From Lotus japonicus (lineage: Eukaryota > Streptophyta > Magnoliopsida > Fabales > Fabaceae), in the NCBI RefSeq assembly GCF_012489685.1, contig NC_080044.1:24966369-25030368 (forward strand): DNA of 64,000 nt, read 5' to 3'. A program made the position numbers and the translations under genes. This document shows positions 35,341-46,400 of this stretch, piece by piece. A model generated the notes under the pieces. The model was not told where the DNA came from. It was given only the letters and a program-made list of their open reading frames with translations, and did no database searches. Numbering within the stretch: the first letter of the stretch is position 1; the number at the start of each line of letters is the position of its first letter.

Positions 35341-35904
35341 GCGACTCATTCCATAACGACACCATGAGAGGCGGGGCAAAGCGTTCTCCATCAAAGCAGT
35401 TGTGACTGTGGCGAGGGACACACCTAGCAGGACGGATGACATGCGTCCTATCAAGGGGCGGACGAAGGCCACCTGCTTTGATAAGAATATACACTTAAGA
35501 GATTTTAGGGAGCGTTCGTCTAAGGCAGAGCCTAGACTTTGTAAGGGCTCTTGTGCCGGGAGATTATGAGGCCTAAGAGTCCATTAGAGAGATAGGATTG
35601 TGTTTTGACCACCTACTATAAAAGAGAAGGTCAAATTTGTGTGAAGGACTTTTGGTTACACGATAGTGGCTAGGTTATTACAACGCTCTACTTCCACTAG
35701 GGTTTTGGATCTACGCAGTTCTTATTGTTCACTAAGTGAGAACAATTGGCACCGTTAGTGGTTGGATCGGGAAATACAATCCTAGATTGCGTGGTAATTG
35801 AGTTTTATTGGCTTTATGGAGATGCATTACAGGAGTTGTAAGGTTACGTCGCAGCGACTGTGTGTTTCTCTACCGAGACGGGTGAATCATAGGTGAGATC
35901 CCGT
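35341..35904. other. unannotated sequence with a PBS-like motif
   Basis: At about 35749-35775 the phrase GAACAATTGGCACCGTTAGTG resembles the plant retroelement start 'TTGGC(G/A)CCGT..' complementary to a tRNA 3' end. Nothing else supports an element here, so I leave it unassigned. Confidence 0.25.
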
Positions 35905-36170
35905 TCAAGAAGAGCACTGCAACTCTACAAGGTTTCTCTTCTCACAAGAGTAATGGTAGAGAATTTAAAGCACTGACCCTCTAAGTGTTTGAGTTCAGAT
36001 TTGACTTTGGATCACTCAAGAGTTCTAATTCTAAGAGAGAAATAAATGAAGAGATTCGACTCTTTTAAGGTTTAGGGTTCTCTCTTTTACTTTGCAGATG
36101 TAGTGGCTGAGATTTGACACTTAGGAATTTTTCTGCTTTGAGCTTTGAATGCTTTGAATGCTACTGTATT
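35905..36170 (-). repeat. inverted fragment of the SIRE-type LTR
   Basis: The reverse complement matches the LTR at about 11850-12115 along its whole length (for example TGGTAGAGAATTT, GTGTTTGAGTTCAGATTTGAC and GAGATTCGACTCTTTTAA versus their LTR counterparts), with scattered substitutions and small indels. No internal retroelement sequence follows, so it is a truncated LTR scrap of the same family. Confidence 0.8.
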
Positions 36171-37115
36171 TGAATTTTGAAATGCAGCTAGATTTTCATT
36201 CCCAAAGAGTTTTTGAGATCTTGTTTGAAGAAGAAGGATAAGTAATTATTAATTGCTAGATTTGAGATTGATTTTTAAATTTTTGAATTTTGGATGGAGA
36301 AGGTATGAACAAAATGGACATTCATATATTTTTTAGTTTTTAATTTTTTTTAAAAATTTATTCTGTGTTAATGGTGAAGATGATGTTAAGATCATTATAT
36401 ATGAATATTGAAAGAGATAAAATGGGGGGTTTTGGTATAATTTTATTAGGAGATGAAGTTAGGTTAGTGTTAGTTTTAGTTTTCGAGTTAGACTTTTAAT
36501 TAGAAAAGAATTGGGGGGCTTAATTATAAATAAAAAGATTTAGTTTGTATTTAAAAATAATAATAATAACACGTCATTTAATGAAATGACGTCGCATGTC
36601 CACATAGGTCCAAAACGGACACCTAGTCACGACGGCCAGAGCTTTTTAATGGCAAGGTCAGTTTCCAAACAAAAAACCTAAGTTCGAGGGCGTCCATAGG
36701 AAGATTTTCCGGCGAGGGACGAAAATCAAATCTCGCTCAAAGTTCAGGGACAGTTTTCACGTTAAACCCTCAAAAATATAATAACAAGTATATGTATGAC
36801 ACAGAAAAACTTTTAAAAATGAAAATTAATATTTAAGTTACGATATACTGAAATTCCAACAAGGGAAGAAACAAGAATTACTTTGAGCATTTATTGGTTA
36901 TAATATCCTCATCTTTTTACAATAAGCAAAAATATTATTTGACATGTATAAGTTAAACACTTAACAATTATGAGTCCAATCCAACTTTTTAGCCCAGCTC
37001 TGGTTATCCCAGCTATGATACACACCATCTATTCTCAAAGACCAATAGATCTTTTGATGGCTTCCCTCTGATTTAGGATCATAGACATAGAAAACGTTGC
37101 AGAAATTTTTCCAGT
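36171..37115. other. intergenic, no gene recognised
   Basis: A segment at about 36565-36780 (ACGTCATTTAATGAAATGACGTCGCATG.. and CGAGGGACGAAAATCAAATC) looks like a decayed repeat with short palindromes. No frame. Confidence 0.35.
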
Positions 37116-37391
37116 TTATTTGAACAATTTTTGTATCAAGACTGTTAACTTTGTGAAAGCTCTTCCTGGTTGTAAATTAGCCCGAACTGCATTGGCATAA
37201 ATGAGGGACACAGGGGGTGAGCCGGAGGGCATATCATCACCAATAGAAATGAAGAGTATGTTGATTTTGGACCCAGTTGATTGAAGTCTGCGTGAAGTTT
37301 CAGAAACTTTGATAGAATCTACAAATGTTGAGCCATTAAACAAACACGTTATAAAAAGAAGCATTAGGGTGGCATAAAATGAAGTAGACAT
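37116..37391 (-). CDS. possible small secreted protein, unknown
   Basis: A frame running from 37445 has an internal Met at 37389-37391 (MSTSFYATLMLLF..) that would give a 91-residue protein with a convincing N-terminal hydrophobic signal of about 20 residues. The remainder includes a RRLQSTGS and a DDMPSGSPP stretch, no cysteines and no family I recognise. It could be a peptide-hormone precursor or a chance frame. There is no TATA box in the expected place. Confidence 0.2.
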   Translation of the reverse strand: MSTSFYATLMLLFITCLFNGSTFVDSIKVSETSRRLQSTGSKINILFISIGDDMPSGSPPVSLIYANAVRANLQPGRAFTKLTVLIQKLFK

Positions 37392-37506
37392 TTTGTTTGT
37401 TATCACTTCACAAATTGATTTTGATTTTCTAATTTTCTCACTCAATAGTTAGCCCTCACTAATACACACACATAGATAAGGAGGTTTGGTGTAGTTACAT
37501 AATAGA

Positions 37507-37800
37507 AAATGTTATGGCCTGTTTGGTAATATATATTGGTATTTTAAGGCTTTTTTAATCTTGATTGACCATAAAAATTTCTCTTTAGTTGGAAATTATT
37601 CAACAATAGTCAAATCCTTTGTAAAGTATGTTAGGTAATATATATTTGGTATTTTAAGGTTTTTTTAATCTTTTTTTGACCAAAATAGTTTCTTTTTAGT
37701 TGGAAATTATTTATTATTCAACAATAGTCAAATCCTTTGTAAAGTATGTTGGTAATATATATTGGTATTTTAAGGCTTTTTAATCTTGTTTGACCAAAAT
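37507..37800. repeat. three tandem copies of a roughly 125-bp unit
   Basis: The segment GGTAATATATATTGGTATTTTAAGGC..TCAAATCCTTTGTAAAGTATGTT starts at about 37520, 37634 and 37752; the third copy is truncated near 37800. The copies carry small indels. No frame. Confidence 0.8.
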
Positions 37801-37872
37801 AGGTATATTTGTATATGTACTTATCTCACAGTGAAATATCATTTGGAATTAGTTGATAGTTTACTGGATTTA

Positions 37873-38859
37873 CTAGAAATTAAACCCCTGCGTTGCACGG
37901 GCTTATTTTTAAGTTTTTCTAATTATATGGAAAAAAACTTGAATATTATATAAATAATTGACAACGCAAGTTGAGAAGGGATGAATAAACACATGAAGAA
38001 TTGGCAATTGATATAATTAGCTTAAATAGCATGAGAGTGAGAATAATAAAAAATTTTGAAGACGAAAGGATTGGTTGGAGTTTCAATTATTATTATTACT
38101 TCGTATTATTTTTTTTTTGATAAGCGGAGTTTCAATTATATGGAATTCCAACTGCATTCTCAATGGTCATAGAGTAGTGGAAGAAGAAAAGGCTCACCTC
38201 TAAGAATGAGTCATTCATTAACGGATAATGGAGAATGGAAGTTTTTCATTTTTAAATTTATTCTTAATGCAATTAAATTTATAAAATTACAAAATCCCTT
38301 TTAGAAATTGATTATTTTAAAATGGTGGTTACAGGAAACCAAGAGTTTTAGTTTATTGTATTTAAATGAGCATGACAATGATCTTATATCACATAACTTG
38401 ACTTTCAAAAAAAAAATATATCACATAATTTATTGTTATTTATATCACATAACTTATTTAATGCTAAACATTTCTTTTGCAATAAGAAATTTTTTAGTAG
38501 TCATACAATCACTTTAAGTAAAGTCACAAATACATAAAGATATAGATAGATAGATATTGATAAATAGAATTTTTTTTATTTGAAAATTATTTTATCTAAA
38601 TTATTTATTAAAAAATATTTAATATTTAATTTTTAATATTTGTCAAATGCAAAGCCCTAGTCAATTTTAAGTTTATGAATGTTGTTATTTAATTTTAGTA
38701 GTTGTATAGTTTTTTATTATATAAATATTTTTCAGTTTTTAATATATTTTATATTTTTTTATTTTTTAATATATTTAATATAAATGTATGGGAGCTTTAT
38801 GGTTTAATGCATTTAATACATGCAAAACCTCAAGTCTCCTTTACATATATATAGATAGA
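37873..38859 (-). mobile_element. non-autonomous Helitron (about 987 bp)
   Basis: On the minus strand the 3' end is a hairpin (CCCGTGC-AAC-GCAGGGG, 37885-37901, one mismatch), about nine bases, then CTAG (37873-37876) followed by T in the flank, the Helitron 3' signature. The likely 5' end is at 38858-38859, where the minus strand starts TCTATCTATATATATG next to an A in the flank, giving the A|T insertion site with no target duplication. The interior is AT-rich and non-coding. The 5' end is less certain than the 3' end; TC at 38854-38855 is an alternative. Confidence 0.65.
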
Positions 38860-38890
38860 TTTATATTTTTATCTTTCTATTTATTTATTA

Positions 38891-38919
38891 CTAGTACTTT
38901 TACCCGTGCGATGCACGGG
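38891..38919 (-). mobile_element. second Helitron 3' terminus
   Basis: The minus strand reads a perfect hairpin CCCGTGC-ATC-GCACGGG (38903-38919), eight bases, then CTAG (38891-38894) and T in the flank. It lies only 31 bases to the right of the first Helitron's probable 5' end, in the same orientation. The body of this second element extends to the right; its 5' end was not found. Confidence 0.6.
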
Positions 38920-40414
38920 GATATTCATTTTTATTTTTTGTGTGTTTTTTCTAAATCTTTGTGTTTTTTTTTTATATTTTGTGGATTAAAAGTACTAAAT
39001 TTATTTTAGATATATAAAATCATAGATTTGTATGTTTTTTTACTTAATGTTTGTTTTTTATTTTTTGAGTTGTTCTTTAGTTTTTGCCTTTTGTACTAAA
39101 TGCTCCATTGATAGTATTTTTATATCAATATTGTACACAAAAGAAAATTCAGCAGCTTGGACATCCAAATTTGAGGACTTAAGAGTTAAAAATTCAGCAA
39201 TTTGGACATCAATGTTGTACACTCTCATTCACAAACAACACAGAGGGTTAAAAATGCAAGTGTGGGTTAATTACTTTCTTAAAAAATCTCCACCCAAGAA
39301 AAAAACTAACCCCAATATAAGTTGATCCCCAATGTTACAACTCTATGGCCCTATAATAAAGTAAAAAAATATCAAAATGTGACATCTCCGTGTTACATAT
39401 GTTAAGTATATAAATTATCAATAGTATTTTACATCTTCATGTCCCATATGATAACTAAAAAATATCAAAACGTGATATCTCCTTGTACATATGATAAGTA
39501 AAAAAGTTCAATGTCTTAAACTTGTTTTTATTTTTTCAAATAATGTTTTTGTAATTTATTTTATGATAAATCCAAATTGCACATTTTTTTTTTATATATT
39601 TCCATTTTTTACTTTTGATTAATTTTAGATTACTTTGCACTTCTTATTACTTTATTTTTAGATTATATTTTTAAAGTTCTTTTTCTTTTTTAAACCAAAA
39701 AAAATATTTTTCTTTTTTATTTAAAAAGAATCAAGTATCATGTAAATGATAATGTGTACAATAATCATAAGTGTTTAATTTTTTTGAGGTTATTAAGGGA
39801 TCAAAAGTGTTGACGGAAGCTAACGCCAGGGAGGTTAAATGCTATTTTTTTAGGTTTAGGGACCACTTTTGCACATTTTTTAATTTTGGGGGACCAAAAG
39901 TCTTAATAAGCCTAAAACAAAATATTTCATTCTACTCTGGCCACATAACACCAACAACTATATTTTTTATGCAAAGAATTCCGGATCCACCCTCATATCC
40001 TAATGAAATGGACCAAACACATTCACATGCACACACATTACTTATAGCCACATCTCTTTTACTCTTTACACTGCCATATATAGTTTGTAGCAGAAGAGTG
40101 TTCCTGATTCGTACACATGCCACCGGTTCATGATGTTTTTGTGCTTCTATAACATTTCCATTGCTACACAAGGATTGATCACAGTACAGTAGTGCTTCCA
40201 GAAATAATAGACCTGCAGACACAAATTTTGATGACCCCAAAGATTTGATTTTAGTTGTGAAAAATGTTAAATTCTTAAAAGGCTGATGGAATTGGTCGTA
40301 GCCGTGGGAGTCTGCTAAACCTAACACGTTGAAAAGTAATCTAGCAAGCCACAATAAGGACTATTTACAAGGCAAGGAAAAAAAACAACAATGAATGAAA
40401 TCATTCTGTGCTAG
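38920..40414. other. body of second Helitron-like element and ICMEL1 downstream region
   Basis: AT-rich and non-coding. A GGACCACTTTTGCACATTTTTT..GGGGGACCAAAAG phrase at about 39855-39900 is a common plant repeat motif. The last few hundred bases would be the 3' UTR of the minus-strand ICMEL1-type gene. Confidence 0.35.
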
Positions 40415-43400
40415 CTAGAAAGGACTGACACAATGAGCTAATTTTAACATGCATTCGGGTACTAGTCGTCTCCTTGGAGGAGCCACGGCATCTTTGGCAA
40501 GGGCCTCAGCATCACCAGCGTGGATATATCCCACTAAATCATCGAACATATCATCCTGGCCACCTCTCATTGGATCCTGAAAGGCATAGACATTTCAGCA
40601 TGGGTGGAAACGCCAGCATTATAGTGTTAGCCCGAGACTAGTCAAAGGGCTAGTGCACACCCAGCTAGACATAATGAATTAAATGAAATCATTATTCATT
40701 TTAAGCTGTACGTATATATGTTCCTTACATTTCGTTCATATCATAGATTATTGTTAAAAAGTAGCACAAAGTTGAATTTGAAAACAAAACTTTACAGTTT
40801 AGACAGAAAATGGTACAGTCAAAAGGAAAAGACTTTATTAGAAGTAGAGTGGTTCAATTACCTGTAGAAATACGTCTGTATGAGTCTTCCCTTCATATAA
40901 AATTGACTCAGCTTTGACTCCAACTCTTTTAAGAGTTTCAGCAAATGATTTACTGTATAAAACAAAGTGTTAATCATAGTTCACCAGCTAAAAATAAGAG
41001 GAAATTTTAAAAGAAAATGCTTCAATTTAGAAAGTGAAGTGCAGTAGCTGTGCTTCAAATGACAATTCACTACTCTCAAATTTGATAACAGTATTAATTC
41101 TTTACAACTTCAATTAATTGCAAGTATATCTGGTTAGATAACAGCATTAATTATTTACAACTTCATTTTCCTAAATAAAACTTTATGATGTAATTTTATG
41201 CTAGAAAATAATTTGTAGACATCCGCATAGTGCAAACATCCAACATACACCTGGAGTGAAAAATGAAGAGAAGAGAGAAGTAATTGATGTGATATATAAT
41301 AGAAGAAAGAGAGAAAAAAATGGGGTATCAATTGGATGTCTGCAATGTTTATATGTCTTCGAGTATCATTACACTCAAAGAACAAGTAGCAAGTACCAAT
41401 GCATTTCACGTTTACGGACCTATAGCAAATAATACGAGATATAAGCACCTCTTTGAAGTTAAGACTGCTTAAAACAACCACATCATTTATGAATAAGCTT
41501 TCATTCTCAAAAGTTAGCCAGAAACCATAATACGATCCCTATGTTTTTCAATGTTGGTTATGCTTTATTTTGATTATTAACGACACATTTATAATATGCC
41601 CACGTTGATACTAGTAAACTGAAATTGGTATAAGAAAACAAGTTATTAGAATATTGAGATATACTATTCTTGATATGCTGAGAATGAATCATGGAGATAA
41701 AGAGGGAAACTCGATGCAGAAGAAAAGAACCATGATGTGAGAGAAGAAAGGCCTGAATGTAAGCTGAACCTGTTTCTGGTTGGGGAATGGGATGAACAGA
41801 ATTTATTGAAACCAAACTACTAGGAAAATCTCTGGGCTTAAGCAAGCACATCATAACCGGAAATAATCACAAGTTTTGAGCTAAACTACTAAACGGAAGA
41901 GCACCCTTAATCTCACTAACCATCTTTCCCTAAGTGAACTAACTATATTTACAGGGCTGTCATACAGTCAACAACCCTAAATATGCACAGATACTGGAGC
42001 AGATATTTAAGCACTGATTCCCATGAAACGACAGCTTTTGTACTAGGGATTAAAGAAAGACTCAATGCTAGTCAGCAAAAATGTCAAGAGATGGAGTACT
42101 TTCCCACTTCATGAAGAAGAAAATGAAAATTTCTGTGTTCTTGGAACAAAAACTGACCATGAGTTGGGTATACAACTTATCAATGGAACTGCTGTAATTG
42201 TGTAGTGAGTACGCTTCACAAAGTTCGGCAGAAGCCCTGATGTGAGCTTGGGGAGAGGAAATAGATTCAGATGGTTGAATCCTCCTAGAACTCGGACTAT
42301 GCCGAACAAAATCTTAAAAGCTTGGGGAGAAGTAATACATTCAGATGGTTGGATTCTATTATATTTTGGACTGTGCCTAACTTCACCCTAAAAGCTAACT
42401 CATGAGGTGAGGATTGCACTGGGAAAGTTGTAGGGCCAGGTTGATGGTATTGGGAAAGTCGCAAGGCTAGTTAGATTGCACTAGGAAATCTAGTGAGATA
42501 GGTTAATTTTCGGACTGTGGTGGTGGGTAACCCAATATTGGACACAGGGATAGGCTTTAATATCATATTAGAATTTGGACTAGTCTTAAGTCAACCCCAA
42601 TAGCTAGATTACAAGGTGAGGATTGTCCAAGCCTGCTCTACTATGGTCTTTCTCTATTCTCTAGTCGATTTGGGATCTCAACAAACTTAAAACTATTCAT
42701 AACGATGCCATCTCTTCTACACTAGTTCTTATCTATTTTTTCAAGCTTGTTCACAAGTTAACGATCTAACCAGCATTACATTCACAATTTTTTATCAAGT
42801 TAAGATCCCACATCGACTTCACCTCTTGAGCTAACTTTTGAGGTTTAGTTAGGCCTAATCCAAACTGTAAGATGGCATTATAACCTAATGGAGAGTTGAT
42901 ATCCCCCTTTATTGGGGGCGTCAAAAACCCTAGCCGTGTTCATCGTAGCCACCCTCATAAATTAGGGGGAGGGGGGGCCTACCCTTCTATATTGAAGCCA
43001 CCCTGGGCAGCACTCTTGCAGCCACCAGTTCTACAAACTCCACGCTGCAAATGTCCAATCTTGAACGTGAAGGAGGCGTATCAAGACCCCAGATCAACTA
43101 GGTATATGGTTTATGTAATCCTTATAAATCTTGACAATCCTCACCTCTTAAGCTAGCTGTTGGGACTGACTTAGGCCTAGCACAAATTCTAAGAAAATGT
43201 TTGCTGCAAATCTTGTTTTAGGTACAAGGAACTGTCAAAGGTTGTTCTATGTTTTCTTGTTCATTTTGCAAGATTGTCAATACCTCAGTAAAATTAAGTT
43301 GGTCATTGCTTACAATTCATTCGTTACACAAATCATTGCACTTTAAAATTGCATCAAACAATTAACACTAACTAAAAACCATAACAAATAAATTCCTCTT

Positions 43401-46400
43401 TCCTATTGTTACTACATAATTCAAAAAGTTTTTTATAAGAGGCTAAACCTGGCATCAGATGGTATGGAATAATCTCCAGTACCATGAAAAAGAACAGTAG
43501 GAGGTAGTAGAGAAACAGCATTTCCAAAGTTTGGATCTTGAACCATTACTTCTGGAGAAAACCGTCGCAGGGATTCCTCCCCTTCCATTATGCTGTAAAA
43601 GATAAAAACTGTCATTTGAAAGTCTAATCCAATGAAAAGTGAAGAGCTGCGTAGTAACTAAGCATTAACTCACTTGAAGATTTATAGTGTGTACGGTGTA
43701 CCTTACGAAGATGGAACGATAGAGACCTCTACTGTGGAAGTGATCTACAAGGTTAAACAAATTATACCTGATTTGGTGAAAGAAGGAAAGACAATAATTA
43801 ACTCGAATCTAAGTTTAAAATCAATAAGCACTAAGAAGCAATATAAAACCATAACTGGAAGAATTTGAAGTCCATTTGATACATTTATGTCATTAACATT
43901 TGAAAAGACTAAATCCATCATTAATAGGCTTAAAAAAGAAGTGGGAGGTCACAATTTTACCCAAAATCTGCAATTTTTATTAGTCCTTTCTTTCCACTTA
44001 TATATTATGATCCTTCATTCGACCTTTTTCTTTCCCGTGCCAGACTTATTTGCTAACACCTACTCACACTTGAATTCACAACTTGTTATAGGCTAATATA
44101 ATAGAGGCATTCAAAGATATTGCAATTTTTAGGAAGGTCCAGTGTTTGTTTTTAACAAAGAAAATACCTAAGTAGGAAGGAATTTTATTAAAGTACTTAC
44201 CCTCCAGATAAACCAAAATAAGCCTTTATTTGGGAAAGACTCCAACAAGTACTCTCTCCTTCACCAGCCTCTTTGATTGCCTGCTCGACAATTGCACATG
44301 CTGCAATATGTGCCCCAGCTGACTGCCCCATTAGGTAAATTCTATGTGAAAAAAAATGAAAAAGGCGTCATCAGGGATCATGAATACCCATTTTCTCAGA
44401 GAAAGAAAAAAATGTACCCTGTAATGAGAAAGATATGGAGTTGAAGGATGATTATTTACCTGTTAGGGTCACCTCCATATTCTGCAATATTGTTGCACAC
44501 AAATGAGATACCTTGAGAAGCATCAGTTACCATATCACCGATGGTGCCCTGAGGAAAATTTCTGCATGAAAATAGACGTGAGAAACACTAATATAGAAAG
44601 AATACAAATTCAAGTAATAATATTCTATTCTTTTTGATACACTAGATCTCTTATTTTGTGAATTTCATATGGGTCACTCATGATAACCTACCCACTCTCT
44701 TTTTAGTGGGGACCCTGTTAGTAACCTGGTATTTTATTAAAAGGAATAGGGAAAATCTCCTAGATTACAGAACTACAGATCTTCGAGCCTAATTACTATC
44801 TTTAATGATTCTCTCTTAACTAATATGTTTAATAATTATTCTCTTCTAATTACTATATATAATAATATATTTAATTATTCTCTCCTAATCACTATAAGCA
44901 TTGATCCCCTTGATCTAATTCATTTTGAAGTTTGAGTTCCACTGTCTATTTCTAATATTTATATCACAAGATGGTTAGGTAATTAAATTCCACCATTGAT
45001 GACTTAGAAAAATGATTCCTGAACCACTGAATAGTAGAAACACCCCTAAACACCTCTTTTTTCTGCGGATTTGGCCAAATAATACACTGAACTAACCACC
45101 TAAATACACATGACTAACCATAAAGCACAGAACCGTGTAAAGTTGAAATTCCTAAATTAGGGATTTGGCCAAATAATACACTGAACTAACCACCTAAATA
45201 CACATGACTAACCATAAAGCACAGAACCGTGTAAAATTGAAATTCCTAAATTAGGGATTTGGCCAAATAATACACTGAACTAACCACCTAAATACACATG
45301 ACTAACCACAAAGCACAGAACCGTGTTCTGTGCTTTATGGTTAGTCATGTGTATTTAGGTGGTTAGTTCAGTGTATTATTTGGCCAAATCCGCAGGAAAA
45401 AGGGGTGTTTAGGGGTGTTTTACTGTGTAGTGGTTCATGAATCATTACTGTGAGTAACTAGTCTTTGCTGGATGAAAGAGAAATCAAAAGTGTGTCGGTT
45501 GTTTGTTCAATTGTATCACATGATTCAGACACAATTAGCAAATTTATTAAAAAAATTGCTTCTTGATAATAGCATAAAGTATATCAACTAAACTTTCTCT
45601 ATATTCCTAACAGAGCATGGCATTGCAAATTGACTCACATGCGTTGATACTCTGCAAAAGCTGTTTGGGAGTTTTTAGGGGAGGGGAGGGGAAGAGAGGG
45701 GGAAGTGTGGGTAAGTGGTAAGCCCTCCCCTTGTTTGGGAATTCAAAATTCCACAAAAAACCCCAACTCGGGGGAACTCAACAAAATAAATGAAGGATGG
45801 TCTTGGAGGGTTTTCAGAAATTCCCCAAACCCTTCCCCCTTTTAAAAAAACTCCCAAACAAGGGGAGGTTTCTCATAAGCCTTCTATTTCCCTTTCTTTC
45901 CCTCAAAAGCTGAACTCGCAAACATAGCCTTATTGACTGACTTGGCTAAGGCAAGGAATCATTAACTTCATGGGTTATGCTCATAACCATGGGTGTCACT
46001 TTTATTAAAATGAGTGATTTACTTCTCCACCAACTTCAAGGGGAATGTGTATGTTGTCCTTCTTTAAAGTGATAGGAACCAATCCTATCTAATAAGGAGA
46101 ACGTAGTTATTGTATTAATTTCTATATGAAGCATCACAGAAAGATAAGAGCCTAAGCTCCCAGCTATGGAAGATATTCCATGCCCAAAAGAAGAAAATCA
46201 GAAAATCCGTTATGATTCCCATACCATACTCCTTTCCCTCATATATAGATTCTCTCTCCTGTAACTAACTCTCTTCCCCCCTTTTCTCTGACTTGGACTT
46301 ACGTGTGTTAAGAATCTTGGGCCTGGCCTTTGGGCAGAGGCCCATCAGTCCTCCCTTCCTTTTCCCAAACTATCTGACATGGCTAAGGCAAGGAAATCAT

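Noticed and set aside
35749..35775. Primer-binding-site-like TTGGCACCGTTAGTG
   Set aside because: No LTR, gag or pol in the neighbourhood; left as a note only.
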